Source: Providencia sp. R33
Lineage (GTDB): Bacteria; Pseudomonadota; Gammaproteobacteria; Enterobacterales; Enterobacteriaceae
Direction of reading: 5' to 3'
DNA length: 64,000 bases
Assembly: GCF_019343475.1 (NCBI RefSeq)
Contig: NZ_CP072453.1
Location: 2,108,001 to 2,172,000, forward strand
A program made the translations under genes and the position numbers. This document shows positions 9,503 to 17,562 of the stretch, piece after piece. How positions within the stretch are numbered: position 1 is the first letter of the stretch; each line of letters opens with the position of its first letter. The notes below the pieces were generated by a model. It did not search any database and was not told where the DNA came from. It saw only the letters and a list, made by a program, of their open reading frames with translations.

Positions 9503-10936
9503 ATGCCAAAAGACAAAATCTGGAAACTGCTACTTCTGATAGCAATTCCAATCATTATCGCCTTAATACCGACCCCCGCAGGGTTACCGCATATCGCGTG
9601 GTTATTATTTGGTCTCTACCTCGCCGCTATTGTTGGATTGGTATTAAAACCTTATTCAGAACCGGTTATTTTATTAGCCACTATCGCCGCCAGCGCTGTG
9701 ATTATTGGCGTGACTGGAACAAAAGATGTAAAAGCCAGTGAAGTGTTAAGTGGTTATGCATCAGGGACAACATGGTTAGTATTTGCGGCGTTTACGCTGA
9801 GTGCTGCATTTGTTATTACGGGTCTGGGTAAACGCCTTTCTTATATTTTGATTGGTAAATTGGGCGGTACGACATTAGGCCTTGGCTATGTGACTGCAAT
9901 CCTTGACTTAATTATTGCCCCTGCAACGCCATCGAATACAGCTCGTGCGGGTGGGATTGTATTCCCAATCATTAACAGTGTGGCGGTGGCGTTAGGGTCT
10001 GATCCTGAAAAAAGCCCTCGTAAAGCAGGCCACTACCTATTAGTGAACGTGTATATGGTGACCAAAACCACCAGCTATATGTTCTTAACAGCGATGGCAC
10101 CAAACGCTTTAGCATTAGCCATGATGAGTGACATTATGGGCATTCATTTAAGCTGGGGTGGATGGGCACTTGCAGCATCCGTTCCTGGTTTGATCATGCT
10201 GATTTTGACACCATTGATGATTTATAAACTGTACCCACCTGAACTCAAAAAGGTGAATAACAAAGAGATCGCAGCAAAAGGCTTAGCTGACTTAGGCCCG
10301 ATGACCATGCGTGAAAAATTGTTAGCTATCATCTTCGTTATCGCGCTGTGCGGCTGGATTTTCTCTGACTTTATTGGTGTGAGCGCATCCAGCGTAGCTA
10401 TCGCTGTCATGGCATTAACCTTAATTTTAGGTGTTGTTACATGGGATGACGTGCTGAAAAACAAAGGTGGCTGGAACACCCTGATTTGGTACGGTGGTAT
10501 CATCAGTATGTCTGGCGTGCTGACTAAAGCGGGCTTCTTCAAATGGTTAGCCGACACCATGAGTCAGTACCTGTCTTTCGGTGACCAAGCCATGTTAGCC
10601 TTCTTTGTTATCATGTTTATCAGTGTCGCAATTCGTTACCTGTTCGCCTCAGGTGGTGCTTACGTTGCTGCGATGGTGCCTGTATTTGCTACAGTTGGCA
10701 TGGTCGCAGGTGCACCTCCTATGTTACTGGCGTTAGGCTTACTGTTCTCTAACGCATACGGCGGAAGTGTAACGCACTACGGTGGTGCCGCAGCGCCAAT
10801 CGTCTTCGGTGCAGGCTACAACGATATTCGTTCTTGGTGGATCATCGGTGGGTTAGTGGCATTCGTTAGCTTATTCGTCCACATGACTATCGGTTTAGGT
10901 TGGTGGGAAATCTTGATTAGCATGGGCCTGATTTAA
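9503..10936 (+). CDS. ybhI: DASS-family (SLC13-like) di/tricarboxylate carrier, YbhI-like
   Basis: 477 residues from ATG 9503 (MPKDKIWKLL), chosen because AAGGA at 9490-9494 precedes it and YbhI has the same length; the frame is open to 9422 but those 27 residues are polar and lack a ribosome site. About 12 hydrophobic segments with the DASS signatures APATPSNTARAGG and, near the end, SNAYGGSVTHYGGAAAPI. Inner-membrane anion transporter. Directly after the citrate-lyase operon it takes the place CitT has in E. coli, so citrate uptake or exchange is plausible, but its sequence and the adjoining ybhH resemble ybhI-ybhH more than citT. Confidence 0.85.
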   Translation: MPKDKIWKLLLLIAIPIIIALIPTPAGLPHIAWLLFGLYLAAIVGLVLKPYSEPVILLATIAASAVIIGVTGTKDVKASEVLSGYASGTTWLVFAAFTLSAAFVITGLGKRLSYILIGKLGGTTLGLGYVTAILDLIIAPATPSNTARAGGIVFPIINSVAVALGSDPEKSPRKAGHYLLVNVYMVTKTTSYMFLTAMAPNALALAMMSDIMGIHLSWGGWALAASVPGLIMLILTPLMIYKLYPPELKKVNNKEIAAKGLADLGPMTMREKLLAIIFVIALCGWIFSDFIGVSASSVAIAVMALTLILGVVTWDDVLKNKGGWNTLIWYGGIISMSGVLTKAGFFKWLADTMSQYLSFGDQAMLAFFVIMFISVAIRYLFASGGAYVAAMVPVFATVGMVAGAPPMLLALGLLFSNAYGGSVTHYGGAAAPIVFGAGYNDIRSWWIIGGLVAFVSLFVHMTIGLGWWEILISMGLI

Positions 10937-10972
10937 TGCGTTCTGTAATCATTATTCACTAAACCATTCAAT

Positions 10973-11003
10973 GGGGTACAATGCAAATTGTGCCCCTTTT
11001 TTA
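10973..11003 (+). terminator. Intrinsic terminator after the YbhI-type carrier
   Basis: GGGGTACAAT, loop GCAA, ATTGTGCCCC, then TTTTTT. Ten-bp stem with one G-T wobble. It should end the citC-ybhI transcript before the ERIC cluster. Confidence 0.85.
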
Positions 11004-11068
11004 AATCTGACAAAACCTATTTCGCGTTAACGATGGTGCGGCTTTGAATAACATGCGGGATCCATCCC

Positions 11069-11190
11069 CTAAATAGTTCAAATTGCAGCTAGGCGTCAAA
11101 CGAAGGCATCCTTAGGAGCATACACAAGTATGTGACTAAGGTAACTGAGTGCAGACAACAACGCTGCGGCTTGAAATATGACGGGGATGA
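11069..11190. repeat. ERIC element (copy B)
   Basis: Near full-length ERIC from CTAAATAGTTCAAATTGCAG to GCTTGAAATATGACGGGGAT, with the central palindrome around GGAGCATACACAAGTATGTGAC. First of three ERIC units in tandem between ybhI and ybhH. Confidence 0.9.
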
Positions 11191-11265
11191 GGAGCATACA
11201 TAAGTATGTGACTTGGGTTGTCGATTGCAGCCAACACCGCTACAGACTGAAACATGGCAAGGATC
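11188..11265. repeat. Partial ERIC (copy C, right part only)
   Basis: Starts directly at the end of copy B with GAGGAGCATACATAAGTATG and continues to an ERIC right end ending AAGGAT. The left arm is absent. It differs from the matching part of copy D at only a few bases, so it looks like a recent duplication or unequal recombination. Confidence 0.85.
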
Positions 11266-11276
11266 CAAAATAATCC

Positions 11277-11400
11277 TCTAAATAGTTCGGACTGTGGCTA
11301 GGCGGCAAATGAGACAATCCCAAGGAGCATACATAAGTATGTGACTTGGGTTGTCGATTGCAGCCAACACCGCTACAGACCGAAATATGACGAGGATATA
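11277..11400. repeat. ERIC element (copy D), abutting ybhH
   Basis: Complete ERIC from TCTAAATAGTTCGGACTG to ATGACGAGGATATA. Its right end carries GAGGA (11392-11396), which is the only Shine-Dalgarno for the ATG at 11406. Confidence 0.9.
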
Positions 11401-11405
11401 AGCTT

Positions 11406-12458
11406 ATGAAAAAAATCCCATGCACCCTAATGCGCGGCGGCACATCAAAAGGCGTTTTTCTACTGGCTGACTCATTACCAACCGATATCAAACAACGTGA
11501 TGAATTGATTTTAGATATTATGGGCTCGGGTCACCCTTTACAGATTGATGGCATTGGTGGTGGTAGCCCGCAAACCAGTAAGGTCGCCATTATCAGCCGC
11601 TCTGAACATCCTGATGCGGATGTTGATTATCTATTTGCCCAAGTGGCGATTACTGAGCGCATTGTCGATACTGCCCCAAATTGTGGCAATATGTTATGTG
11701 CTGTTGGCCCTTTTGCCCTCGAAAAAGGGTTAGTACCTATCACTGACAATGTGACTACAGTCCGTGTTCGTAATGTCAACACAGAAACCTTTGTCAATTC
11801 CACCGTACAGACCCCTAATGGCCAGGTTCAGTATGAAGGAAATACCCAAATTGCTAGTGTTCCGGGCAGTGCTGCTCCTATCGCCCTCACCTTTTTAAAT
11901 GCCAGTGGTGCCAAAACGGGTAAATTATTACCAACAGGTAATGCCATCGATACCATTGATGGTATTGAGGTAAGCTGTATTGATATGGCGGTTCCCATCG
12001 TCTTAATCGATGCACCACAGTTGAATAAAACAGGTTATGAAAGTGCCGCAGAATTAGAATCCGATAACGCGTTTATGCAACAACTCGAGTCGATTCGCAT
12101 TAAAGCAGGTGCCATAATGGGGTTAGGCGATGTCACGAAAAAAGTGATCCCTAAACCAATTTTAGTTTCACCCGCTACCCAAGGTGGCACCATTAACGTC
12201 CGTTATTTTATGCCACAAAAATGCCACGGCGCACTGGCGGTGACTGGGGCAATTGCTATCGCCACCAGCACCATTTTGCCAAATAACATTGCGCAGCGTT
12301 ATGTTCAATCAGTGGATATGAAAAACATTGCGATTGAGCATTTAAGTGGCAAATTTGAAGTTACCCTGAACCAACAGGGGGATTCCCCTGAAGGATTACA
12401 GGCCTCGATAATTCGCACTGCCCGTAAGCTCTTTGAAGGGGATGTGTTTGTACTGTAA
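11406..12458 (+). CDS. ybhH: PrpF/AcnD-accessory-type isomerase, YbhH-like
   Basis: 350 residues, the length of E. coli YbhH. PrpF-fold (diaminopimelate-epimerase-like) protein; relatives include aconitate isomerases, PrpF and 4-oxalomesaconate tautomerase GalD. Family signatures: CTLMRGGTSKGVF at the N-terminus, DGIGGGSPQTSKVA, DTAPNCGNMLCAVGPFA, KVIPKPILV and RYFMPQKCHGALAVTGA. A C=C shift on a tricarboxylate is the likely reaction, which would suit a citrate locus, but the substrate is not proven. Its ribosome-binding site is supplied by ERIC copy D, and it lies after a terminator, so its promoter is probably within or next to the ERIC cluster. Confidence 0.85.
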   Translation: MKKIPCTLMRGGTSKGVFLLADSLPTDIKQRDELILDIMGSGHPLQIDGIGGGSPQTSKVAIISRSEHPDADVDYLFAQVAITERIVDTAPNCGNMLCAVGPFALEKGLVPITDNVTTVRVRNVNTETFVNSTVQTPNGQVQYEGNTQIASVPGSAAPIALTFLNASGAKTGKLLPTGNAIDTIDGIEVSCIDMAVPIVLIDAPQLNKTGYESAAELESDNAFMQQLESIRIKAGAIMGLGDVTKKVIPKPILVSPATQGGTINVRYFMPQKCHGALAVTGAIAIATSTILPNNIAQRYVQSVDMKNIAIEHLSGKFEVTLNQQGDSPEGLQASIIRTARKLFEGDVFVL

Positions 12459-12465
12459 TTGCATT

Positions 12466-12495
12466 AACCTGCCCTATTGATTAGGGCAGGTTATT
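12466..12495. terminator. Bidirectional hairpin between ybhH and the HD-Pnk gene
   Basis: AACCTGCCCTA, loop TTGAT, TAGGGCAGGTT: an 11-bp perfect stem between convergent genes. T-rich flanks are short, so termination strength is uncertain. Confidence 0.7.
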
Positions 12496-12503
12496 CAATG
12501 TTA

Positions 12504-13637
12504 TCAATCGAGTAAATCGACAAATTCCCCATTGATATAATAAGACACACGATATGCCTCATCTGGGGTAGGTAACTCTAACTTACCCGCCATTCGCTCC
12601 ATCACCTGTTCTGGCACAGCAAATTTCCGCTGTTGGTTTTGTTGCCGCCACTGCTTAGCTGGCACTTCTAAATACACAATGTGCACTTTTGCTTGATAGC
12701 GAGCAAACAAGCTCACCATGCTTTCACGCAAAGATGCACTGAGGGAGGTTGCATTCCAAATAAAATTCGTTTTTGTACGCAAAAATTGCTTTGCTTGCTC
12801 TTTACCTTGCTGCGCTACCCAGCCTTGCGCATTTCGGTCTGCTGGGTTGATTTTGTGCTCACGGCGAATTTCATCAAGACACACCATCTGAGTTTGCGGG
12901 TAAAACTGTTTCACAAAATGGTCTTTGCCCATCCCCGGTAAGCCACATAACATGGTGACTTCACTACCTTCTTCCTCAAAAGGTTGGTAGTCTGGCGTTC
13001 CCCTTTGGTGATGAAAATAATGAAATCGCCCTGCCAATGAAGCAAATTCTTTTGGCTTATCCCAACAAGCTTGTTCGCGGCAAAATAGCTCAAACAACTC
13101 AATTCGGGCTAATAATTCCGCCTTATCTTCGCAAGTGCGACCTATCGCATCCGCTTTTGCTAACATACATAACAAGGACATTTTTACGCGTAACGAAGCA
13201 GCAAAGAGGGTGCGTTCTGGATCAGGCTTTTCCATCAGCCATAAAGGCAAGCCGTGAAAACGCACAAGAGCCGCAATTTTCTCACGCACCGCAAATGGGG
13301 TATCCACTTGGCGAAATAAAATATTTCGCGCGGATAATTCGCCTTTTTTAGCATGTCCCGGTGAATGAATACGCCCCTCTTCATCTTCCCGCGTTGTGTT
13401 GCGCTTTTCCACATCGTGCAACAAAGCTGCTGCCCAGACAATATTTTGCTCAAGTTCTGGAAGTTGCTGATATTCTGGCAAACTTTCCAGTGCAGCAAGC
13501 ACCATTTGGGTATGGATCGCCACATTACCCTCAGCATGGTGCAGTGCATCTTGCGGGACATTTTGCATATCGCGTACAAAATCAAACTGAGCTTCAAGTT
13601 GAGCCCAATCGCGGCTTTTAGTGAATTGCCAACTCAT
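12504..13637 (-). CDS. HD-phosphoesterase / polynucleotide 5'-kinase fusion (HD-Pnk type)
   Basis: 377 residues, two domains. The N-terminal HD domain (about 30-170) has metal-ligand candidates H33/H34, H42, H74-D75 (ALLHDVEK), H91/H95, H128 and D163. The C-terminal P-loop kinase (about 225-377) has GLPGMGKDH at 232-240, LDEIRRE at 254-260 (Asp general base and Arg of the Pnkp type) and an Arg-rich lid near QNQQRKF. This matches HD-Pnk end-healing enzymes such as that of Runella, in which HD removes 2',3'-cyclic or 3' phosphates and the kinase phosphorylates 5'-OH ends. Its ATG overlaps the end of the RNA-ligase gene by 4 nt, so healing and sealing enzymes are made together. Substrate in vivo unknown. 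Confidence 0.85.
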   Translation of the reverse strand: MSWQFTKSRDWAQLEAQFDFVRDMQNVPQDALHHAEGNVAIHTQMVLAALESLPEYQQLPELEQNIVWAAALLHDVEKRNTTREDEEGRIHSPGHAKKGELSARNILFRQVDTPFAVREKIAALVRFHGLPLWLMEKPDPERTLFAASLRVKMSLLCMLAKADAIGRTCEDKAELLARIELFELFCREQACWDKPKEFASLAGRFHYFHHQRGTPDYQPFEEEGSEVTMLCGLPGMGKDHFVKQFYPQTQMVCLDEIRREHKINPADRNAQGWVAQQGKEQAKQFLRTKTNFIWNATSLSASLRESMVSLFARYQAKVHIVYLEVPAKQWRQQNQQRKFAVPEQVMERMAGKLELPTPDEAYRVSYYINGEFVDLLD

Positions 13638-14347
13638 GGCTGCTCTCCTTGTCGCTCAAACGCCAACTTGGCTCTTTGCCAGTTTCGCTTCCAGTGAATG
13701 TCTGTTTTCACGTGATTTTTACGCACATATTTGAACACATGAGACATAAAGCCATCCACATGAAAACCTCGGCTATCACGGCTAACAATGCCCTCCATGC
13801 TACAGGCTTGGCCTGTATGAGTATCATGGGCAATAAATTTGCTATCTAATGATGCCGCCGCAATTAATGAGCGTGCATACTCTTGCTCACTCATCTGTTT
13901 ATTCACGGGCAACGTAAGTTGTGGCACAGTGGGAAAATCAAACAATGCTGCATAAAACTGCACTTCTTCCCAACTTAGCCAATACTCCCCTTGGCGTACC
14001 GCAAACACATAAAAATAATCTTCAATATGTTGATATTCAATGGAATGCACTGCATAGAGGTTTTCACCGAATAGCTCAATATTTCCTAAATCGTCTTTAA
14101 TTAATTGCCAACGCTGGCGAATTTGCTGGCTCCATGCGGATTGTGTCGGTGCGCCATGAGAACGCGCAAAAACACCATGGCGGCTCAAACAGTTATTTTC
14201 ACCATCGAGCTTTTCTGTGTGGATCAGCGTGTCGATATTTTGGATATGAGACCACCAATCACTATTGATACGATCGTCGCTCGTCGTACCGGGTGAGAAC
14301 GGGTAATGATACGTTCTACCATACTTTCTTGATTGCATATTCATCAT
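13634..14347 (-). CDS. ATP-dependent RNA ligase family protein
   Basis: 237 residues with the nucleotidyltransferase-ligase motifs in order: motif I EKLDGEN (adenylated Lys K46), motif Ia around R62 in GVFARSHG, motif III ELFGENLYAVHSI (91-103), IIIa YFYVFAV (111-117), motif IV MEGIVSR (184-190) and motif V VFKYVRKNHV with K206 and K210. Length suits a minimal Rnl2-like core without a large C-terminal domain. First gene of the operon with HD-Pnk (ATGA overlap). Start chosen at ATG 14347 after GAGAAA; the next ATGs at 14344 and 14338 are also possible. Likely seals 3'-OH/5'-phosphate RNA nicks or breaks left by nucleases. Confidence 0.85.
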   Translation of the reverse strand: MMNMQSRKYGRTYHYPFSPGTTSDDRINSDWWSHIQNIDTLIHTEKLDGENNCLSRHGVFARSHGAPTQSAWSQQIRQRWQLIKDDLGNIELFGENLYAVHSIEYQHIEDYFYVFAVRQGEYWLSWEEVQFYAALFDFPTVPQLTLPVNKQMSEQEYARSLIAAASLDSKFIAHDTHTGQACSMEGIVSRDSRGFHVDGFMSHVFKYVRKNHVKTDIHWKRNWQRAKLAFERQGEQP

Positions 14348-14575
14348 GCTTTCTCTAAAGAAATAGAAATAACCACAAATCTTTGCCAGATTTGCGTCTT
14401 TAAATGTTGAGAAATCAAGTGTTGGTATTACATATCTATTCCGAGTAACGGCCTCATTTTTTGGATGCTAATCATTTAATATTAGCTAATTAGAATTAAA
14501 TTCAGGGGGATTTTAGTCCAACAGTCAAGATAAAGGCTATCAATATATTCCTAATATTAACCTAAGCTGGCATTA

Positions 14576-15391
14576 TTACGCCGTTATTTGGCTATCTTCA
14601 AGGGCATATTTCACCACCACTTTATTACGATACAAGCAATTGTCTTGTAATATCACAGGTTCTTGGCCTTTGGTTGTCACTTTCTGCCAAATTTCATTAT
14701 GGCGATAAACCACGTTGTTTTCACGGGTAAATTTATGATCTTTTTCGTAAATATGGTATTTCACTTCGCGGGGATCACTGCACAGTAGTTCCCCTTCTAG
14801 TTGGTGCTCCGCAATATTAAACACCAATTGAAAGGCACTCTGGGTTGGATTGTAAAATACCAAATCGATATAGTTATAAAAAATAGCCGCGCCAGAACCA
14901 AATGGTAATACGCGCCCCTCATCGGGAAACGGGTCAAAACTGTGATTTGCCCTTTCAACCACTTTCAATGGTGAATGTAAGATCATCCAGTGAATTAAGT
15001 TACTCAGTTGGCAGATCCCTCCGCCAATTCCAGAGCGAGCTTCGCCAAAAGACAACTCCATTCCTTCGACAAAACCACGACGAGCTGTCGGTTTTCCAAC
15101 CAAGCGGCAAAAAGAGAAGTATTCTCCTGGATAAATGGTGATGCCATTCATGGCTTGTGCTGCAATCCGTAAGTTAATCACTTTGTTATGTTGCAGACGC
15201 AAATCAGAGTCACCCAGTTTACGGATAAGTTTAGAGGTATGTTTATTGTAGCGATATTCGAGGCGCTCACTAGATTTCGCTTTCGAATAGTACTTAGAAG
15301 AAAGCGCCCAGTGCAATCGTCGAGCCAGACGTTTTTGGGTCACACGCAGCCAATAGAGAATGGGATGATATGAAGAAAGCGGCCGACGCAT
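14576..15391 (-). CDS. VanW-family protein
   Basis: 271 residues with the VanW domain core ISLRIAAQAMNG-like region, YPGEYFSFCRLVGKPTARRGF, GIGGGICQLSN and ERANHSFDPFPDEGRVLPFG. VanW is named from vanB-type glycopeptide clusters, but its function is unknown, and solitary homologues like this one occur widely without van genes. No signal peptide or membrane helix is evident; the N-terminus is very basic (RLARRLHWALSSKYYSKAKSSERL). Stands alone between the repair operon and citM, with an AT-rich upstream region. This gives no support for vancomycin resistance. Confidence 0.82.
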   Translation of the reverse strand: MRRPLSSYHPILYWLRVTQKRLARRLHWALSSKYYSKAKSSERLEYRYNKHTSKLIRKLGDSDLRLQHNKVINLRIAAQAMNGITIYPGEYFSFCRLVGKPTARRGFVEGMELSFGEARSGIGGGICQLSNLIHWMILHSPLKVVERANHSFDPFPDEGRVLPFGSGAAIFYNYIDLVFYNPTQSAFQLVFNIAEHQLEGELLCSDPREVKYHIYEKDHKFTRENNVVYRHNEIWQKVTTKGQEPVILQDNCLYRNKVVVKYALEDSQITA

Positions 15392-15532
15392 AACAAAACC
15401 TTATTGATTTAATTAATCAATAAATGATGTCACAACCGTTAATTTTCCAACATAGTAACTATCTGATAATTAGCAACCTAATTATTCAATTAACCACTTT
15501 TTAAGATCTGATAATTCAAATTACGATTATTC

Positions 15533-15650
15533 AATAGATTTTGCGTCTGTCGCTAGGCGGCAAAGAAAATCAATCCCGAGGAGCATACATCAGTATGTGA
15601 CTCGGGTTGACTTTCGAGGCCAACAACGCGACAGGCCAAAAGATGAAGAA
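15533..15650. repeat. ERIC element (copy E)
   Basis: Diverged at both ends but with GCTAGGCGGCAAAG, then CCCGAGGAGCATACATCAGT and the matching right arm GTGACTCGGG. It ends a few bases from the citM stop codon, so it lies in the 3' untranslated region of citM. Confidence 0.8.
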
Positions 15651-15653
15651 TAA

Positions 15654-16970
15654 TCAGTAGAGGCCGAGTACGGCGCCAATGGCAAGTAAAAAGAAACTAA
15701 ACAGCCAAATCCAACCAAACGAGTAACGCAGATGGCGCCCCATATCAATACCCGCTAATCCCATAGCTAACCATGCTGCTGGTGAGAATGGGCTGACGAA
15801 TGTTCCTGCATTGTTACCGATAGCCATTGAATAGACTACAGCTGATGGGTCAACTCCTACAGTACCCGCAATTTGTTGAATTATCGGCAGTAGTGCAAAA
15901 TAGTAGGCATCTGTACTGGTGAAAATATCCATAGGTACACCGATAATCCCAACAAAAATATGAATTTTCGATACCCATTCTGTTGGCAAGATATCGGTTA
16001 AATCCATCGCTATCGATTTCAACATACCGCCTTCAGATAAAATACCTAAGAATGCCCCTGCGGCTAAAATAATCGCAACCATACCAAGGGCTTGTGGCGC
16101 ATGTTGTGACAGTACTTTCATTTGGTCTTTCGGGTTTGGAAAGTTAACCATTAATGCAAGAGAAAGTGCAATCATAAAGACATAAGGCGCTGAGAGTAAA
16201 CCAAATGCTAAGCAAATGACTGAAGCAATAATTAAACCGCCATTAATCCATGGTTTTTTAGGTTTATTAATAGTGTCTATCACATCTGCGGTGTCATCAC
16301 TCACAGGCAATAATGAATCCATTTCATACGGCGTCGTGCCGTTAAGTTTTGCTGCTGCAATGCGGCGCTTTTCACGCATTCCCATAATGACCGCAAATAC
16401 GACAGCCCCCCCCATACCGATTAATTGAACAGGGATCAAATGCTGCCATAAAATAGAAGCATCAATTCCAGTGACAGCCGAAGCTCGCCCTAATGGGCCA
16501 CCCCACGGCACCATATTCATAATCCCCATGCTGGCACACATTAATAACAACATTAGGTATGGGCTCATCCCAAGCTGGCGATACAGGGGTAAAAGTGCTG
16601 GAATAATAATTAAGAATGTTGCGGCTCCTGAGCCATCTAAATGAACCACACCTGCGATAAGCGTAGTCATAATGCAGACAACAATAATATTCCCTCGAGT
16701 CATTTTGACCATAAATCTAATTAGTGGGTCAAAAATATGCAAATCTTTCATCAAGCTAAAAAATAAAATAGCAAACAGGAACATCGCTGCCACTTTAGAC
16801 ACTTTATTAATGCCACTTTCAAAAAAAACAGATATTTCTGCGATTGAATAACCCGCAAATAATGCCCCAATAAAGGGAATACATGACATTGCTATAATGG
16901 GGCTCACTTTTCCCATCATTAATAAGGTAACTATCGAAACAATGATTAAAATACCAATAATTGTTAACAC
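15654..16970 (-). CDS. CitMHS-family citrate-metal:H+ symporter
   Basis: 438 residues, about 12 membrane segments, very hydrophobic. Family marks include GVVHLDGSGAATFLIIIPALLPLY, MNMVPWGGPLGRA and a C-terminal NNAGTFVSPFSPAAWLA. CitMHS carriers import citrate complexed to a divalent metal together with protons. GTG start at 16970 preceded by AAGGAAG with 5-6 nt spacing. A second citrate carrier near the lyase locus, perhaps for the metal-citrate form, while the DASS carrier handles free anion. Its upstream region has the motif shared with citC and ybhI. Confidence 0.88.
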   Translation of the reverse strand: MLTIIGILIIVSIVTLLMMGKVSPIIAMSCIPFIGALFAGYSIAEISVFFESGINKVSKVAAMFLFAILFFSLMKDLHIFDPLIRFMVKMTRGNIIVVCIMTTLIAGVVHLDGSGAATFLIIIPALLPLYRQLGMSPYLMLLLMCASMGIMNMVPWGGPLGRASAVTGIDASILWQHLIPVQLIGMGGAVVFAVIMGMREKRRIAAAKLNGTTPYEMDSLLPVSDDTADVIDTINKPKKPWINGGLIIASVICLAFGLLSAPYVFMIALSLALMVNFPNPKDQMKVLSQHAPQALGMVAIILAAGAFLGILSEGGMLKSIAMDLTDILPTEWVSKIHIFVGIIGVPMDIFTSTDAYYFALLPIIQQIAGTVGVDPSAVVYSMAIGNNAGTFVSPFSPAAWLAMGLAGIDMGRHLRYSFGWIWLFSFFLLAIGAVLGLY

Positions 16971-17215
16971 ATGCGCTTCCTTCTTAGAATTATATTTTTC
17001 AGGTGAATAATTTCATGTAATTAATTTGATAACTTTCAATTCTCAATATTAATTATATTGAAGAATGAATTCACTCATTTCATTACGTATCAGTACCTTG
17101 CTTATATAAATCCTTCAGTCTATCCGCAAGTCTAATTGTCTATTTTTGCGATGATAACAACTCATTCACACTTATTAAAATCACTATTTAAAATAAAAAA
17201 ATAGCCGAAATAGCT

Positions 17216-17237
17216 ATTAGAACCATTAAAACCATAG
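17216..17237. promoter_or_regulatory. Tandem candidate CitB motifs before the CitMHS gene
   Basis: ATTAGAACCATTA (17216-17228) overlaps ATTAAAACCATAG (17225-17237), two copies in 22 bp, about 250 bp upstream of the CitMHS start. The rest of the 16971-17562 gap is AT-rich and shows no gene. Assignment rests on similarity to the citC and ybhI copies. Confidence 0.4.
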
Positions 17238-17562
17238 CGACTATTAACACCAAAAAATGTTGGTTATTAACGAGTTAATTTATAACCTGTGGATTTTTCT
17301 GTATCTAAAATCATTTATTATTATTTTATTTTATTTTTTATATTATTTTTTTAATGAATTTGCCTTTTTTTATCTGAAGAAAGAAGGAAAATATACTTTT
17401 TGCAGGTTTACTCAAAAATGAATTAAAGCACTTGATTTTTTCTTTATCCCCAGTTTAAAAAAACATTATTTTAGAGTCAGTACCACACCATCTCACAAAA
17501 ATCGCTGATTGATTCAGGTATAATATTAAGATAATTAAAGATTACAAATAAGGAATTCACGA

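Noticed and set aside
11240..11491. Minus-strand ORF over the ERIC cluster
   Set aside because: It runs through ERIC DNA and the antisense of ybhH; similar peptides arise from the other ERIC copies.
14576..15391. Vancomycin-resistance gene
   Set aside because: VanW homology alone, with no vanHAX or vanRS genes and in a Gram-negative context, gives no support for resistance.
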